The translations under genes and the position numbers were made by a program. From NCBI GenBank assembly GCA_045604965.1, contig JAZUPB010000014.1, positions 62,001 to 126,000 on the forward strand: a DNA stretch of 64,000 bases. Direction: 5' to 3'. Positions 32,013 through 40,074 of this stretch are shown here, piece after piece (the first letter of the stretch is position 1; each line of letters starts with the position of its first letter). The DNA is from JAISGQ01 sp045604965. GTDB lineage: Bacteria > Bacillota > Clostridia > Oscillospirales > Acutalibacteraceae. The notes below the pieces were generated by a model. That model was not told where the DNA came from. It saw only the letters and a list, made by a program, of their open reading frames with translations, and searched no databases.

Positions 32013-32513
32013 ATGGCAATTATTGTTTGTCCCGAATGCGGTGAGATGTGCCGAGATTATGACCGTTTCTGCCCCACCTGCGGCGCAGCCTGCAGCGGAT
32101 TTGAAGGCGGAGACTGTGACGGCAACTGCTTCGGCTGTGAACACGATATGCCTCACGGCTGCACAAAACCTGCAGGTCATATGCCCTTTGTATCTCCATA
32201 CCCTCATTCCATCGTGGAGAAAAAGGGGAAATACGTTATGATCGAGGAAAGCGACAAGCGCAATAAAATAGGGACTGTGGCGCTGGCACTTCTCCCAACA
32301 GGGGCTTTCGGACTCCACGATTTCTATTCAAGATATTACCTGCGCGGACTCGCTCATATTGGGCTCATATCCATTGACATCATTGCAAGGGTCTGCAGTA
32401 TCCCAATATACTCAGCCGGACTGCTCCTGAGCTGGGGACTTGCGGTGTTGGAGGCAGTGCTTATTATTGCCGGAAAAATAAAAACAGACGGAAAGGGATT
32501 TCCGTTCTCATAA
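32013..32513 (+). CDS. Zinc-ribbon and TM2 domain membrane protein
   Basis: The 166-residue protein has an N-terminal zinc ribbon (CPECGEMC ... CPTCGAAC), a second cysteine cluster (CDGNCFGCEHDMPHGC) and a C-terminal TM2 domain with LLPTGAFGLHDFYSRYYLRGLAHIG followed by a second helix. TM2 proteins are small two-helix membrane proteins of unknown role. The cysteine-rich head suggests metal binding at the membrane face. The gene is tightly coupled to the preceding DUF4173 gene (5 bp apart, with no obvious ribosome site between them) and ends before a strong terminator. Confidence 0.85.
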   Translation: MAIIVCPECGEMCRDYDRFCPTCGAACSGFEGGDCDGNCFGCEHDMPHGCTKPAGHMPFVSPYPHSIVEKKGKYVMIEESDKRNKIGTVALALLPTGAFGLHDFYSRYYLRGLAHIGLISIDIIARVCSIPIYSAGLLLSWGLAVLEAVLIIAGKIKTDGKGFPFS

Positions 32514-32525
32514 AAAAGTTTATTT

Positions 32526-32559
32526 ATATGCACCTCCAAAAATGTTTGGAGGTGCATAT
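32526..32559 (+). terminator. Terminator after the TM2 gene
   Basis: ATATGCACCTCCAAA and TTTGGAGGTGCATAT form a 15-bp stem around AATG, followed by TGTTATA. Confidence 0.85.
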
Positions 32560-32645
32560 TGTTATATACCTGCATATTGCTGTTAGAGTAAGGGAATACA
32601 GCATATAGGACTAGATTAAGGGGAGTTTATTGTACAGTACTGCAA

Positions 32646-32674
32646 TTGAAATATAGCAGAGCTTATGATAAAAT
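32646..32674 (+). promoter_or_regulatory. SigA promoter of the InlJ-like LRR gene
   Basis: TTGAAA (32646-32651) and TAAAAT (32669-32674) are 17 bp apart. Confidence 0.7.
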
Positions 32675-32704
32675 GTTAAAAGAGTAACTTACGGAGGTAA
32701 TAAA

Positions 32705-34447
32705 ATGAAAAAGTTATGGCAGTGTGAAGGAAAAGCTTTGCTTATGAAAAGCATAACAGTATTGATTCTTATAATTTGTTTACTGGCATCATTTGTGCCA
32801 AGTAATACATTCAAACCCGCTTATGCTGCGGAGGAAAGCACAGTAACAAACCCCGGTTCTCTGCAAATTACAATGAATACAACATTCCCGGTAGGCAGTG
32901 ATATGAATAACCTCGGAATATGGGGTACAGATACGATTTACATCGATTGGGGAAATGGAAAGATTGTTGAATTTACCGAGGAGTGGCGAGTTGTTGAGGG
33001 GAAGACAATCAAGATATACTGCAGAGGCAATGTTACCCAGTTAGACTGCGATTACAGTCAGCTGTCCTCGTTGAACATAAGCAATTGCTCAAGCTTGAAA
33101 GAGCTGAACTGCTGCAATAATTTTCTTAAGGAATTAAATGTCAGCAACAAAACAAGTTTGCATACGCTGCGCTGCAATGATAATCAAATCACCCAACTGG
33201 ATGTTACAAGCTGTTCTGCTCTGAAAGAGTTGAATTGCAGAGGAAACAAACTGAAAGAGTTAAATGTAAGCAAAAATAAGAATTTAGTATTTCTGCATTG
33301 CGGACAGAATTTCTTGAGCAAGCTTGATGTAAGCGGTAATCCTGCTCTTGCGGACCTAAACTGCGATGAAAACCAACTGACCTATCTTAACATAAGTAAT
33401 AACGGCAGTCTCAAAAAGCTTTGCTGTGCTTGCAATATGTTAAGTGATCTTGACTGCAGCAGTTGTGCATCTCTTCGCACCGTTGATTGCGGAGTGAACA
33501 GACTGACATTTGAGGATCTTGGGGATATATATAATGCGGTGGCAGGCGTAAAAGTTACTTTTGCTCCGCAGGAAGTGATCGAAATTCCGGAGACAGCGTA
33601 TGAAATTGACCTTTCCTCTCAGTATGATGTTGCAGGAGCGAAGACTGTGTATAAGTGGTGCGATGCTTCTGATGAGACAGAAGTTCAGCCTACATATGCT
33701 GAAGGCGGAAAATTTGAATTTGGCGAAGAATTTGCCGGAAGATCATTTTTCTGCATAATGACAAATGAGTTAAGTCCCGATGCAGTGATTTCAACTTCGA
33801 ATGTAGAAATCATAAGTCAGAATATGGAAGAAGGAGACATCGGGCGCGATGAGAATTATGTAGAAAATATTGAGGTAGATGAAGGTACTGTTTTTGAGGA
33901 TGAGGAAGGAAGCCGATATGGAACAGGCAGGATTCATCTTGTTGTAGGCGATGTTGCAGAGGGCGATGAGGATATTATTCTCGAGGCAATTAAATCGAAT
34001 AACGGGACATTCAACAGAGATGACGGAAATTATGCTTTATATGAAATAGATCTTGAGACCGACGATGGCGTTAAAATTAAGGTAGTTGACGGAAGAATAC
34101 GAGTTTGCCTTAAATACCCTAAGAATCTTAATTCCAGATATTCAGAATATACTTATAAACTGTATCATATGAATGATGACGGCACAGTAGAAGAGGTGGA
34201 AATAGAAACAGCGCCCAACGGTATATGGTTCTATGCTGATGATTTCAGTCCGTTTGCGCTTATCTTTATCGACAATAATGCAGAGGAATCTGCGTCAGAT
34301 AATTCCGAAATTGACGTAGAATCAGAAAATCACAGCGGTGCAGACAACGGAAATGCAATTTTGTTTTTAGGTATAGGTGTTGCTGTAATAGCAGTTGGTG
34401 CAGGAGTTATTGTGATTATAAAGAGAAAGAACAAGACTAATAAGTAA
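32705..34447 (+). CDS. InlJ-like cysteine-ladder LRR surface protein
   Basis: The 580-residue protein has a signal peptide cleaved near AYA/AEE (residue 44), a PKD/BspA-like head (GNLSITM-type strand and IYIDWGNGKIVEF), and an LRR array at about 110-265 with 21-22-residue repeats such as LKELNCRGNKLKELNVSKN and LADLNCDENQLTYLNISNN. A cysteine recurs at the same position in nearly every repeat, the cysteine ladder described for Listeria internalin J. Beta-rich domains follow, with DDFSPFALIFID before an acidic linker. The protein ends with one membrane helix (about 550-572) and KRKNKTNK; no LPXTG is present. CGGAGGT precedes the ATG. It is likely a surface adhesin or scaffold. The gene looks more A-rich than its neighbours. 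Confidence 0.85.
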   Translation: MKKLWQCEGKALLMKSITVLILIICLLASFVPSNTFKPAYAAEESTVTNPGSLQITMNTTFPVGSDMNNLGIWGTDTIYIDWGNGKIVEFTEEWRVVEGKTIKIYCRGNVTQLDCDYSQLSSLNISNCSSLKELNCCNNFLKELNVSNKTSLHTLRCNDNQITQLDVTSCSALKELNCRGNKLKELNVSKNKNLVFLHCGQNFLSKLDVSGNPALADLNCDENQLTYLNISNNGSLKKLCCACNMLSDLDCSSCASLRTVDCGVNRLTFEDLGDIYNAVAGVKVTFAPQEVIEIPETAYEIDLSSQYDVAGAKTVYKWCDASDETEVQPTYAEGGKFEFGEEFAGRSFFCIMTNELSPDAVISTSNVEIISQNMEEGDIGRDENYVENIEVDEGTVFEDEEGSRYGTGRIHLVVGDVAEGDEDIILEAIKSNNGTFNRDDGNYALYEIDLETDDGVKIKVVDGRIRVCLKYPKNLNSRYSEYTYKLYHMNDDGTVEEVEIETAPNGIWFYADDFSPFALIFIDNNAEESASDNSEIDVESENHSGADNGNAILFLGIGVAVIAVGAGVIVIIKRKNKTNK

Positions 34448-34459
34448 TCAGACAAGTAA

Positions 34460-34489
34460 AGAAAAGCCGCTCAATCGAGTGGCTTTTCT
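34460..34489. terminator. Bidirectional terminator
   Basis: AGAAAAGCCGCTC and GAGTGGCTTTTCT pair with one G-U, loop AATC, followed by TTTTA. It serves the LRR gene and, in part, the convergent MATE gene. Confidence 0.85.
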
Positions 34490-34491
34490 TT

Positions 34492-35877
34492 TTATGCTTT
34501 CGCTTTTGCTTTGGTTATCACGTTGAGCTTGCCTGCAATTAACATACGGCTGACGATAAGATAGCAAATCATATTTAGTATCATAGCTACAGCCCAGGAA
34601 GCAGGATAGACTGCGTAAAGAGTGAGCAGATTGGGTGACATTTCAAATATTGTGTAGATATAGATTATACGGAACACGCATACGCCGAGCAGGGAGGTTA
34701 CCATAGGAAGGAAAGAGCGTCCCATACCTCTTAAACATCCTGCGAAAACATTCATAAGTGCAAACACCCAGTAAGAAAGTCCGATAAGCCTTGTTCTGTT
34801 GAGACCGCAGGCGATGACCTCAGGGTCGGAATTATAAATGGAGAGGAGTTTGTCTCCGAAGAAAAACAGAACAGCACCCAGACCGAGGGAAATAACAACG
34901 GAGAGCACAGAGCAGATTGCACATACGCGGCGCACACGTTTGTATTTGCCTGCACCAACGTTCTGACCTGTAAAGTTTATGGAGGTGTCTGCAACACCGG
35001 ATACAGCAACATTCAGGAAGCCCTCAATGCTGACAGCAGCAGTGTGCGCCGCCATAGCGGCTTCGCCGAAGGAGTTTATAGAAGACTGGATAAGTATGTT
35101 TGAGAAGGAGAACAGCGCGTTCTGAAGTCCGATAGGCAAACCGACCTTTACCATCATAGCAAGCTTTTTGCCGTGAATTTTAAGCTTTGAGGGGATAAGG
35201 CGAATGGAGCCTTCGGAATGGAGGAGACTGAGGAGAACAAGAAATGCGGACAGCGCCTGAGACACAACGGTTGCTATAGCAACACCTGCAACATCAAAGC
35301 CGAAGCATATGACCAGAACGGCATTGAGAACAACATTGAGCACACCGGAAACGGCAAGGAAATACAGGGGGCGTTTTGTATCGCCTACAGCGCGAAGGGT
35401 GGATGCGCCAAAATTATAGAAGGTGGTAAAAGGCATGCCGAGGAAATAAATTCTTATATAAAGAAGTGATTTGCCTATTACCTCAGGCGGTGTACCCATA
35501 GCGGTAAGCAGGGGCTTGGCGGCAATCTGTCCGATAACGCACACAATAATACCTGTCAGAAGGCTTGTAAGTGCGGAAGTGTGAACGGTTTTGCTGACCT
35601 CTTCGTCCTGGCCTGCACCCTTGAATTGAGCGATTATAATACTTCCGCCAAGAAAGAATCCTATAAAAAGATTTGTGACAAGATGTATTATAGAGGAGGT
35701 TGAACCTACCGCCGCAAGAGCAGTTTTGCCGTTTTCGGCAAACTGACCGACTATTATGGAATCAGCCGCATTATAGAGAAGCTGAAGAATATTTGAGAGT
35801 ATGACAGGAAAGGCAAAGCGGAGCATCTTGCCGAGAAGAGGGCCGCTGGTCATATCGATTTCGTAGCGTTTGGACAT
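34492..35877 (-). CDS. MATE family efflux transporter
   Basis: The 461-residue protein has twelve predicted helices in two related halves. The N-terminus MTSGPLLGKMLRFAFPVILSNILQLLYNAADSIIVGQF and the second-half start KLAMMVKVGLPIGLQNALFSFSNILIQ are the classic MATE duplicates; GASTLRAVGDTK and GCLRGMGRS are conserved loops. MATE proteins export drugs or metabolites using a Na or H gradient. AGGGAGGT precedes the ATG, and a promoter with 18-bp spacing lies upstream. The substrate is unknown. Confidence 0.93.
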   Translation of the reverse strand: MSKRYEIDMTSGPLLGKMLRFAFPVILSNILQLLYNAADSIIVGQFAENGKTALAAVGSTSSIIHLVTNLFIGFFLGGSIIIAQFKGAGQDEEVSKTVHTSALTSLLTGIIVCVIGQIAAKPLLTAMGTPPEVIGKSLLYIRIYFLGMPFTTFYNFGASTLRAVGDTKRPLYFLAVSGVLNVVLNAVLVICFGFDVAGVAIATVVSQALSAFLVLLSLLHSEGSIRLIPSKLKIHGKKLAMMVKVGLPIGLQNALFSFSNILIQSSINSFGEAAMAAHTAAVSIEGFLNVAVSGVADTSINFTGQNVGAGKYKRVRRVCAICSVLSVVISLGLGAVLFFFGDKLLSIYNSDPEVIACGLNRTRLIGLSYWVFALMNVFAGCLRGMGRSFLPMVTSLLGVCVFRIIYIYTIFEMSPNLLTLYAVYPASWAVAMILNMICYLIVSRMLIAGKLNVITKAKAKA

Positions 35878-35911
35878 AGTGACCTCCCTGAAAATGTTTC
35901 AATTGCTATGA

Positions 35912-35941
35912 ATTATATCACCGAAGCGATGCATACTGCAA
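35912..35941 (-). promoter_or_regulatory. SigA promoter of the MATE gene
   Basis: On the minus strand TTGCAG (35936-35941) and TATAAT (35912-35917) are 18 bp apart. Confidence 0.6.
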
Positions 35942-35992
35942 GGACAAAACGGACTCATAGCAGGATAAACCGGCTGTACACAAAAAGCTCAC

Positions 35993-36030
35993 AAAGCCTG
36001 ACACCTCTGAAAACAGATGTGTCAGGCTTT
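35993..36030 (-). terminator. Terminator of the DUF2804-GNAT pair
   Basis: AAAGCCTGACAC and GTGTCAGGCTTT pair, the stem continuing through an imperfect CTCTG/CAGAT segment, 18 bp past the GNAT stop. Confidence 0.8.
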
Positions 36031-36047
36031 GATAAAGAAAAAATAAA

Positions 36048-36569
36048 TCAGACAATGAGTCCGTAATGGGCGGTATCTCTATAGATGCCGTTCTTTTTTA
36101 TTTCGTCCCGTGCGATTCCCTCAAGAGAGAATCCCGATTTTTCGAGTACCCGTCTTGATGGGGCGTTATCCGCAAAGGTAAGGGCAGATATCCTGTGCAG
36201 AGAAAAACGCTGTGCGGCAACAGGGATAAAAGCCTGTACAGCAGAAGTTGCGATGCCCCTGTTTCTGTACGCTGAGGAAATAACATAGTCAAGAGAAGCT
36301 CTGTCGTAGGCTTTTGAAATGGCGTTAAGCCCCACAAGCCCGATAAAATGCCCTTTGTAGTCAATTGCAAGCTGCCAGCCTGTACCGTTTTTAAGCCAGT
36401 TTTCGCGCATTTTTATCATTGATAAAACCGTATTCTCAGAAGGATCGGAAGGGAAACCTACGGTCATATTCTGCACAGTGCTGTCCGTTATAAGCTCAAG
36501 CAGAAAAGGAGCATCAAAAGAGGTTAGCGGGCGCAATACAAGCTCGGAAGATACCGTCACCATTTGCAT
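36048..36569 (-). CDS. GNAT N-acetyltransferase, RimJ/RimL type
   Basis: The 173-residue protein starts SSELVLRPLTSFDAPFLLELI and shows GHFIGLVGLNAISKAYDRASLDYVISSAYRNRGIATSAVQAF (acetyl-CoA loop RNRGIA) and the RimJ/L ending HRISALTFADNAPSRRVLEKSGFSLEGIARDEIKKNGIYRDTAHYGLI. Family members acetylate N-termini of ribosomal proteins or small molecules. ATG 36569 is preceded by GAGG. The start lies 13 nt inside the DUF2804 gene, so the two genes are translated together; no functional link between them is evident. Confidence 0.88.
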   Translation of the reverse strand: MQMVTVSSELVLRPLTSFDAPFLLELITDSTVQNMTVGFPSDPSENTVLSMIKMRENWLKNGTGWQLAIDYKGHFIGLVGLNAISKAYDRASLDYVISSAYRNRGIATSAVQAFIPVAAQRFSLHRISALTFADNAPSRRVLEKSGFSLEGIARDEIKKNGIYRDTAHYGLIV

Positions 36570-37603
36570 CTCACCGCCTCAGCAGATCCTAAAATGCCGT
36601 CCAGCACAAGTCTTCTGACTTCGCCGCTGTCATCTCTTAGCATAACAGTGCCGTAATACCGTCCGAACACTCTGTTTCGGTCGATTTTTACAAGTCCCAA
36701 GGCACTGCAGCCGTCTGATGCAGAGTAAACAGGCACCATACGCAGATTTATATCGCCGTCCTCACCGATAAAGCTCCAGGATTCACGGTTCATATCATCA
36801 GGCACGGAAATATCAAGCTCGCCGATTTTATAAGCCTTTCCTGCATAGAAGAAAACATTCTCTCCGCACTCGCTGCGATCGCCAAATCCCTCGCCTATAT
36901 TGAATCCGAAGCGCTCGCCCTCATAAAGAGCAGACGCACAGCAATGGAGCCAATGGGTGTCGTGGGGAAATACGCCTCGATTCCATTCATAGCATCCGAA
37001 GGCGGAGTCAGGCTTGAAAACCGTCTCAATGCCTGCATAGCGGAGAGTTGCGGAAACAGGTATACAGCTTATTTTATGAGTATAATAAAAATTATTTCTG
37101 CTTGAAAAAGGAATGACTGCAGACATTCCCTCGTCCTTCTGAGTATGAAAAACTGCGGAGATATAAAGTTCTTTTACATCGTCAAAGTTTGGGAACCTCA
37201 GGGTGAGCCGTCTCTCGTTCTGACCTAAGGATATGTTGATAGATGAATTTTTAGATCGGTAGACTATATCGCCAAAACCGCAGTTGTTGGGGAGCTCATA
37301 GCCTCCGAAGGTAAAAAGCTCGGTAGAAATATTGGTCTTGTGCCAGCCTTCACGCAGGTTTACAACCGAAGCAGAAGCAATACCCATATAACTGTTGTCA
37401 GAAATAGAAACAGAGATGAGCCAGTCTTCATTTCCAAAGGTATATAAATCCCATTCCTTTACGCCCACTCGGCGAAAAAAAGGTACATCACTGCGGTCGT
37501 AGCCAAGCAGAGGGGAGGTGCTCCAGCCCCATTGCGAAAGCTGTCCTTTTTCGTTGAGAAGCCGTCCATCGACGGTTATTTTATTCTGATGTGAATACGC
37601 CAT
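36557..37603 (-). CDS. DUF2804 domain-containing protein
   Basis: The 348-residue soluble protein matches DUF2804 in length and layout: a GRLLNEKGQLSQWGWSTSPLLGYDRSD opening, FGNEDWLISVSISDNSYMG, a beta-rich middle and GCYEWNRGVFPHDTHWLHCCASA, where the conserved Trp/His pairs lie. The fold is thought to be a lipocalin-like double beta barrel; no reaction is established. No signal peptide is present. The gene is divergent from padR, with about 165 bp between starts, and overlaps the downstream GNAT start. Confidence 0.82.
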   Translation of the reverse strand: MAYSHQNKITVDGRLLNEKGQLSQWGWSTSPLLGYDRSDVPFFRRVGVKEWDLYTFGNEDWLISVSISDNSYMGIASASVVNLREGWHKTNISTELFTFGGYELPNNCGFGDIVYRSKNSSINISLGQNERRLTLRFPNFDDVKELYISAVFHTQKDEGMSAVIPFSSRNNFYYTHKISCIPVSATLRYAGIETVFKPDSAFGCYEWNRGVFPHDTHWLHCCASALYEGERFGFNIGEGFGDRSECGENVFFYAGKAYKIGELDISVPDDMNRESWSFIGEDGDINLRMVPVYSASDGCSALGLVKIDRNRVFGRYYGTVMLRDDSGEVRRLVLDGILGSAEAVRCKW

Positions 37604-37705
37604 ACATATCAGAGCCTTTCGATCTTCTTAGACATAATATTTTACCATACGAGAATAAAATACTCCACCCAATTGAAATAAAATTAAAAAATTTTCATTT
37701 TACTA

Positions 37706-37735
37706 TTGACAATAGTGTGTGACACACACTATAAT
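37706..37735 (+). promoter_or_regulatory. SigA promoter of padR
   Basis: TTGACA (37706-37711) and TATAAT (37730-37735) are both perfect, with an 18-bp spacer that is filled by a palindrome. Confidence 0.9.
37712..37732. promoter_or_regulatory. PadR operator: perfect 21-bp palindrome
   Basis: ATAGTGTGTG, a central A, and CACACACTAT make a perfect inverted repeat lying exactly between the -35 and -10 boxes of the padR promoter. Repressor bound here would block RNA polymerase, the normal autoregulation of PadR proteins. Confidence 0.75.
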
Positions 37736-37767
37736 ACAGACAACGATAACGTGAACGGAGGGATATT

Positions 37768-38115
37768 GTGAATACAGATGAGATCGTATCGGGTCTTATA
37801 TTGGAGCTGAGAAGAGGAACGCTTATACTTCTGGTACTGAGCCGTCTTGAAAAACCAACTTATGGGTACAGTCTGGTCAGTGAACTGGAAAAGGGAGGAA
37901 TACCTGTGGAGGCAAACACCCTGTATCCTCTTATGAGAAGGCTGGAAAGTCAGGGACTTTTAAAAAGCGAATGGGAAACAGGGGGCAGCAAGCCGAGGAA
38001 ATATTACGTCCTGACAGAAGACGGAAAAGAAGTATTGGAGAGAATGAAAACGCACTGGAATGCGTTTTCCGACAATGTGAGAAATATATTGGAGGGTAAT
38101 ATCGATGAACAATAA
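37768..38115 (+). CDS. PadR family transcriptional repressor
   Basis: The 115-residue regulator starts at GTG (CGGAGGG upstream). The winged helix is clear: RGTLILLVLSRLEKPTYGYSLVSELEKGGIPVEANTLYPLMRRLESQGLLKSEWETGGSKPRKYYVLTEDG contains the PadR signature helices and the wing KPRKYY. The short C-terminal helix (RMKTHWNAFSDNVRNIL) is the dimerisation arm of the small PadR-s2 class. It overlaps the HAAS membrane protein gene by 11 bp and presumably represses its own operon through the palindrome in its promoter. Confidence 0.93.
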   Translation: MNTDEIVSGLILELRRGTLILLVLSRLEKPTYGYSLVSELEKGGIPVEANTLYPLMRRLESQGLLKSEWETGGSKPRKYYVLTEDGKEVLERMKTHWNAFSDNVRNILEGNIDEQ

Positions 38116-39103
38116 TGAATTGATTTCGCGTTATGTATACGCAGTTACAAGACTTCTTCCCAAGAAAAGCAGAGAAGAGGTGGGAAAAGAGATAGAGGGT
38201 AATATATACGAGATGCTGGAAGCAAGATGCGGAGAGATAACTCCCACAGAGCAGGATATAAGAGTTGTTCTGGCAGAGCTCGGAACACCTGCACAGCTTG
38301 CCCAGAAGTACGATACAGATTCTGTCGGACACCTTATCGGCGGAGAATATTATTTCAAATACAAGATCGTTCTTAAAATAGTCCTTATTGCGGCGGTCAT
38401 AGGCTCTGCTCTTGCCTTTGTGATGGGAATGATATTCGACCGTGATCAGTCTGTGTTTGAATATGTTACCGAATGGCTGTTTAGCGCAGCTCCTGGAATG
38501 ATAATGTCCGCCTTTGCGGTAATAACCTTCGTCTTTGCGATCCTTGAGCGCAGGAAGGTAAATATTGACGACAAGCTTGACAATCTTCCCAGCATTCCCG
38601 AAAAGCAGGAGAAGATAAAAACAGCTGATTGCATAGTTGATATCTGTTTTGCCATTTTCTTTACGGTTCTTATCCTTCTGTTCGGAGACGTAGTACCTAT
38701 TATCGCCAACATCAGCGAAGAAGGAATGGATATAAAATCCATCCCGTTGTTCAATGTTGAAGCAGCACAGGCAGCGTGGATACCGCTTATCCTGTGGACT
38801 GTGATGACTGTTACAAGAAACATCATCCGTATAGTTGAGGGGCGCCGAAATATGACGGTGTTTGTAACAGGTCTTGTTACAAGTGTGGTTTCGGTGATCT
38901 GTGCATTTATTTTCCTTCTTCGCTCAGATGTATTCAACACAGAAGGACTTCGTCTGGCAGCAGCTATGACAGGTGATGCACAGGAAGTTATAACAAAACT
39001 GTTTGACAACATCGGAATAGTTCTCTTTGCCAGCATAACTTTCGGTCATATCGTGGATAACATAGTCAGTTTCGTACACGCACTGAAAAGTAAAAACGCA
39101 TAA
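38105..39103 (+). CDS. HAAS domain membrane protein (PadR partner)
   Basis: The 332-residue protein begins with a cytoplasmic helical HAAS/DUF1700-like domain (about 1-75: LISRYVYAVTRLLPKKSREEVGKEIEGNIYEML ... VRVVLAELGTPAQLAQKY type pattern), followed by about six membrane helices. HAAS proteins are usually encoded next to PadR regulators and are thought to pass an envelope signal to, or be controlled by, the regulator. The start overlaps padR by 11 bp. A long bidirectional terminator follows. Confidence 0.85.
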   Translation: MNNNELISRYVYAVTRLLPKKSREEVGKEIEGNIYEMLEARCGEITPTEQDIRVVLAELGTPAQLAQKYDTDSVGHLIGGEYYFKYKIVLKIVLIAAVIGSALAFVMGMIFDRDQSVFEYVTEWLFSAAPGMIMSAFAVITFVFAILERRKVNIDDKLDNLPSIPEKQEKIKTADCIVDICFAIFFTVLILLFGDVVPIIANISEEGMDIKSIPLFNVEAAQAAWIPLILWTVMTVTRNIIRIVEGRRNMTVFVTGLVTSVVSVICAFIFLLRSDVFNTEGLRLAAAMTGDAQEVITKLFDNIGIVLFASITFGHIVDNIVSFVHALKSKNA

Positions 39104-39145
39104 TCAAAAGTCCTGAGAAGACATTGTCTTCTCAGGACTTTTGAT
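39103..39145. terminator. Bidirectional terminator with 20-bp stem
   Basis: ATCAAAAGTCCTGAGAAGAC pairs perfectly with its complement around an ATT loop, between convergent genes. Confidence 0.92.
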
Positions 39146-39149
39146 ACGG

Positions 39150-39986
39150 TTATTCAGCTGCAGATGCAAACATTTCGGGGTAGAGTTTTTTGTACTCTGC
39201 CAGCAGAAGCTTTGCGTTTTCATAGGATTTGCAGAGCTTTTCCTTTTCGCTCAGTTCTTCTGTCATACGAACAAGACAGAAGCCAAGACGTGGAGATTCG
39301 CCTATCTTTATGCACTCGTTGAGGATCTCCATATGAGTGATCTCCATCCATAATGGAGCGCCTTCATAGGATTCGAAGAATTCTTCGCCCTTAGCGCTGA
39401 CCATAACATCGAAAAGATCCTTTTCAACTATCCACAGCATAGAGGTAGGCTTGCCATTGAGGTGCTCAAGCGTCTGATCGTACTGAATCAGTGTTTCTGC
39501 GCCGCCTTCGCCATAAATATTGAAGTCGTTGACAAAAACATTGATCTCGCCGTTTTCATCCCAGTCGGAAGTATGGGATTTGAGCTCGTTCTGGAGCTCG
39601 TGAGTGATTGAGGAAGGATAATCACTGAAGCTGACATATACAGTGGCAGTGATGTCGCACTCCTCAGGAAGAGAAATAATTGTAAAATAAACGAGGATAA
39701 ATATGCCGAAAGCGGCTACAAGAATAAGAGTCTTGTTTCTGTACCAGAAATTCTCTATCCACTTAAAAAAGCCGAGTTTCGGGGGAGTGTATTCCTCTAT
39801 ATTGGATTCACGGGCATTTATTTCATCCAGTATCTGCTTTTCAGCCTCTTCGCTGCTGGGACCGACATAATTGTCATCAATAGTGATGATTACGCCTTCG
39901 TTTTCTTCGTCATATGCAGCAGTGACAGCAGATTCTTCGGATGCGGATTCCTCGGTGATCTCGTTTTCGAGAAGCTTTTCGTCCAT
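39150..39986 (-). CDS. Single-pass membrane protein of unknown function
   Basis: The 278-residue product starts at ATG 39984-39986 with AAAGGAG upstream. An acidic cytoplasmic N-terminus (about 1-80, EESASEESAVTAAYDEENEG) leads to one membrane helix at about 87-106 (NKTLILVAAFGIFILVYFTI) and an extracytoplasmic domain of about 170 residues (CDITATVYVSFSDYPSSITHELQ ... FVNDFNIYGEGG). The outer part looks like an alpha/beta sensor or binding domain, but I do not recognise a family. It has its own promoter. Confidence 0.75.
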   Translation of the reverse strand: MDEKLLENEITEESASEESAVTAAYDEENEGVIITIDDNYVGPSSEEAEKQILDEINARESNIEEYTPPKLGFFKWIENFWYRNKTLILVAAFGIFILVYFTIISLPEECDITATVYVSFSDYPSSITHELQNELKSHTSDWDENGEINVFVNDFNIYGEGGAETLIQYDQTLEHLNGKPTSMLWIVEKDLFDVMVSAKGEEFFESYEGAPLWMEITHMEILNECIKIGESPRLGFCLVRMTEELSEKEKLCKSYENAKLLLAEYKKLYPEMFASAAE

Positions 39987-40018
39987 AGTAAAATGTTCTC
40001 CTTTAAAAGTATACACTT

Positions 40019-40046
40019 AATATACCATTTGTGACAGAAAAGTCAA
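40019..40046 (-). promoter_or_regulatory. SigA promoter of the 278-aa membrane protein gene
   Basis: On the minus strand TTGACT (40041-40046) and TATATT (40019-40024) are 16 bp apart. Confidence 0.6.
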
Positions 40047-40074
40047 TGAACAAAAAACAAATGCTTTGTGATGA

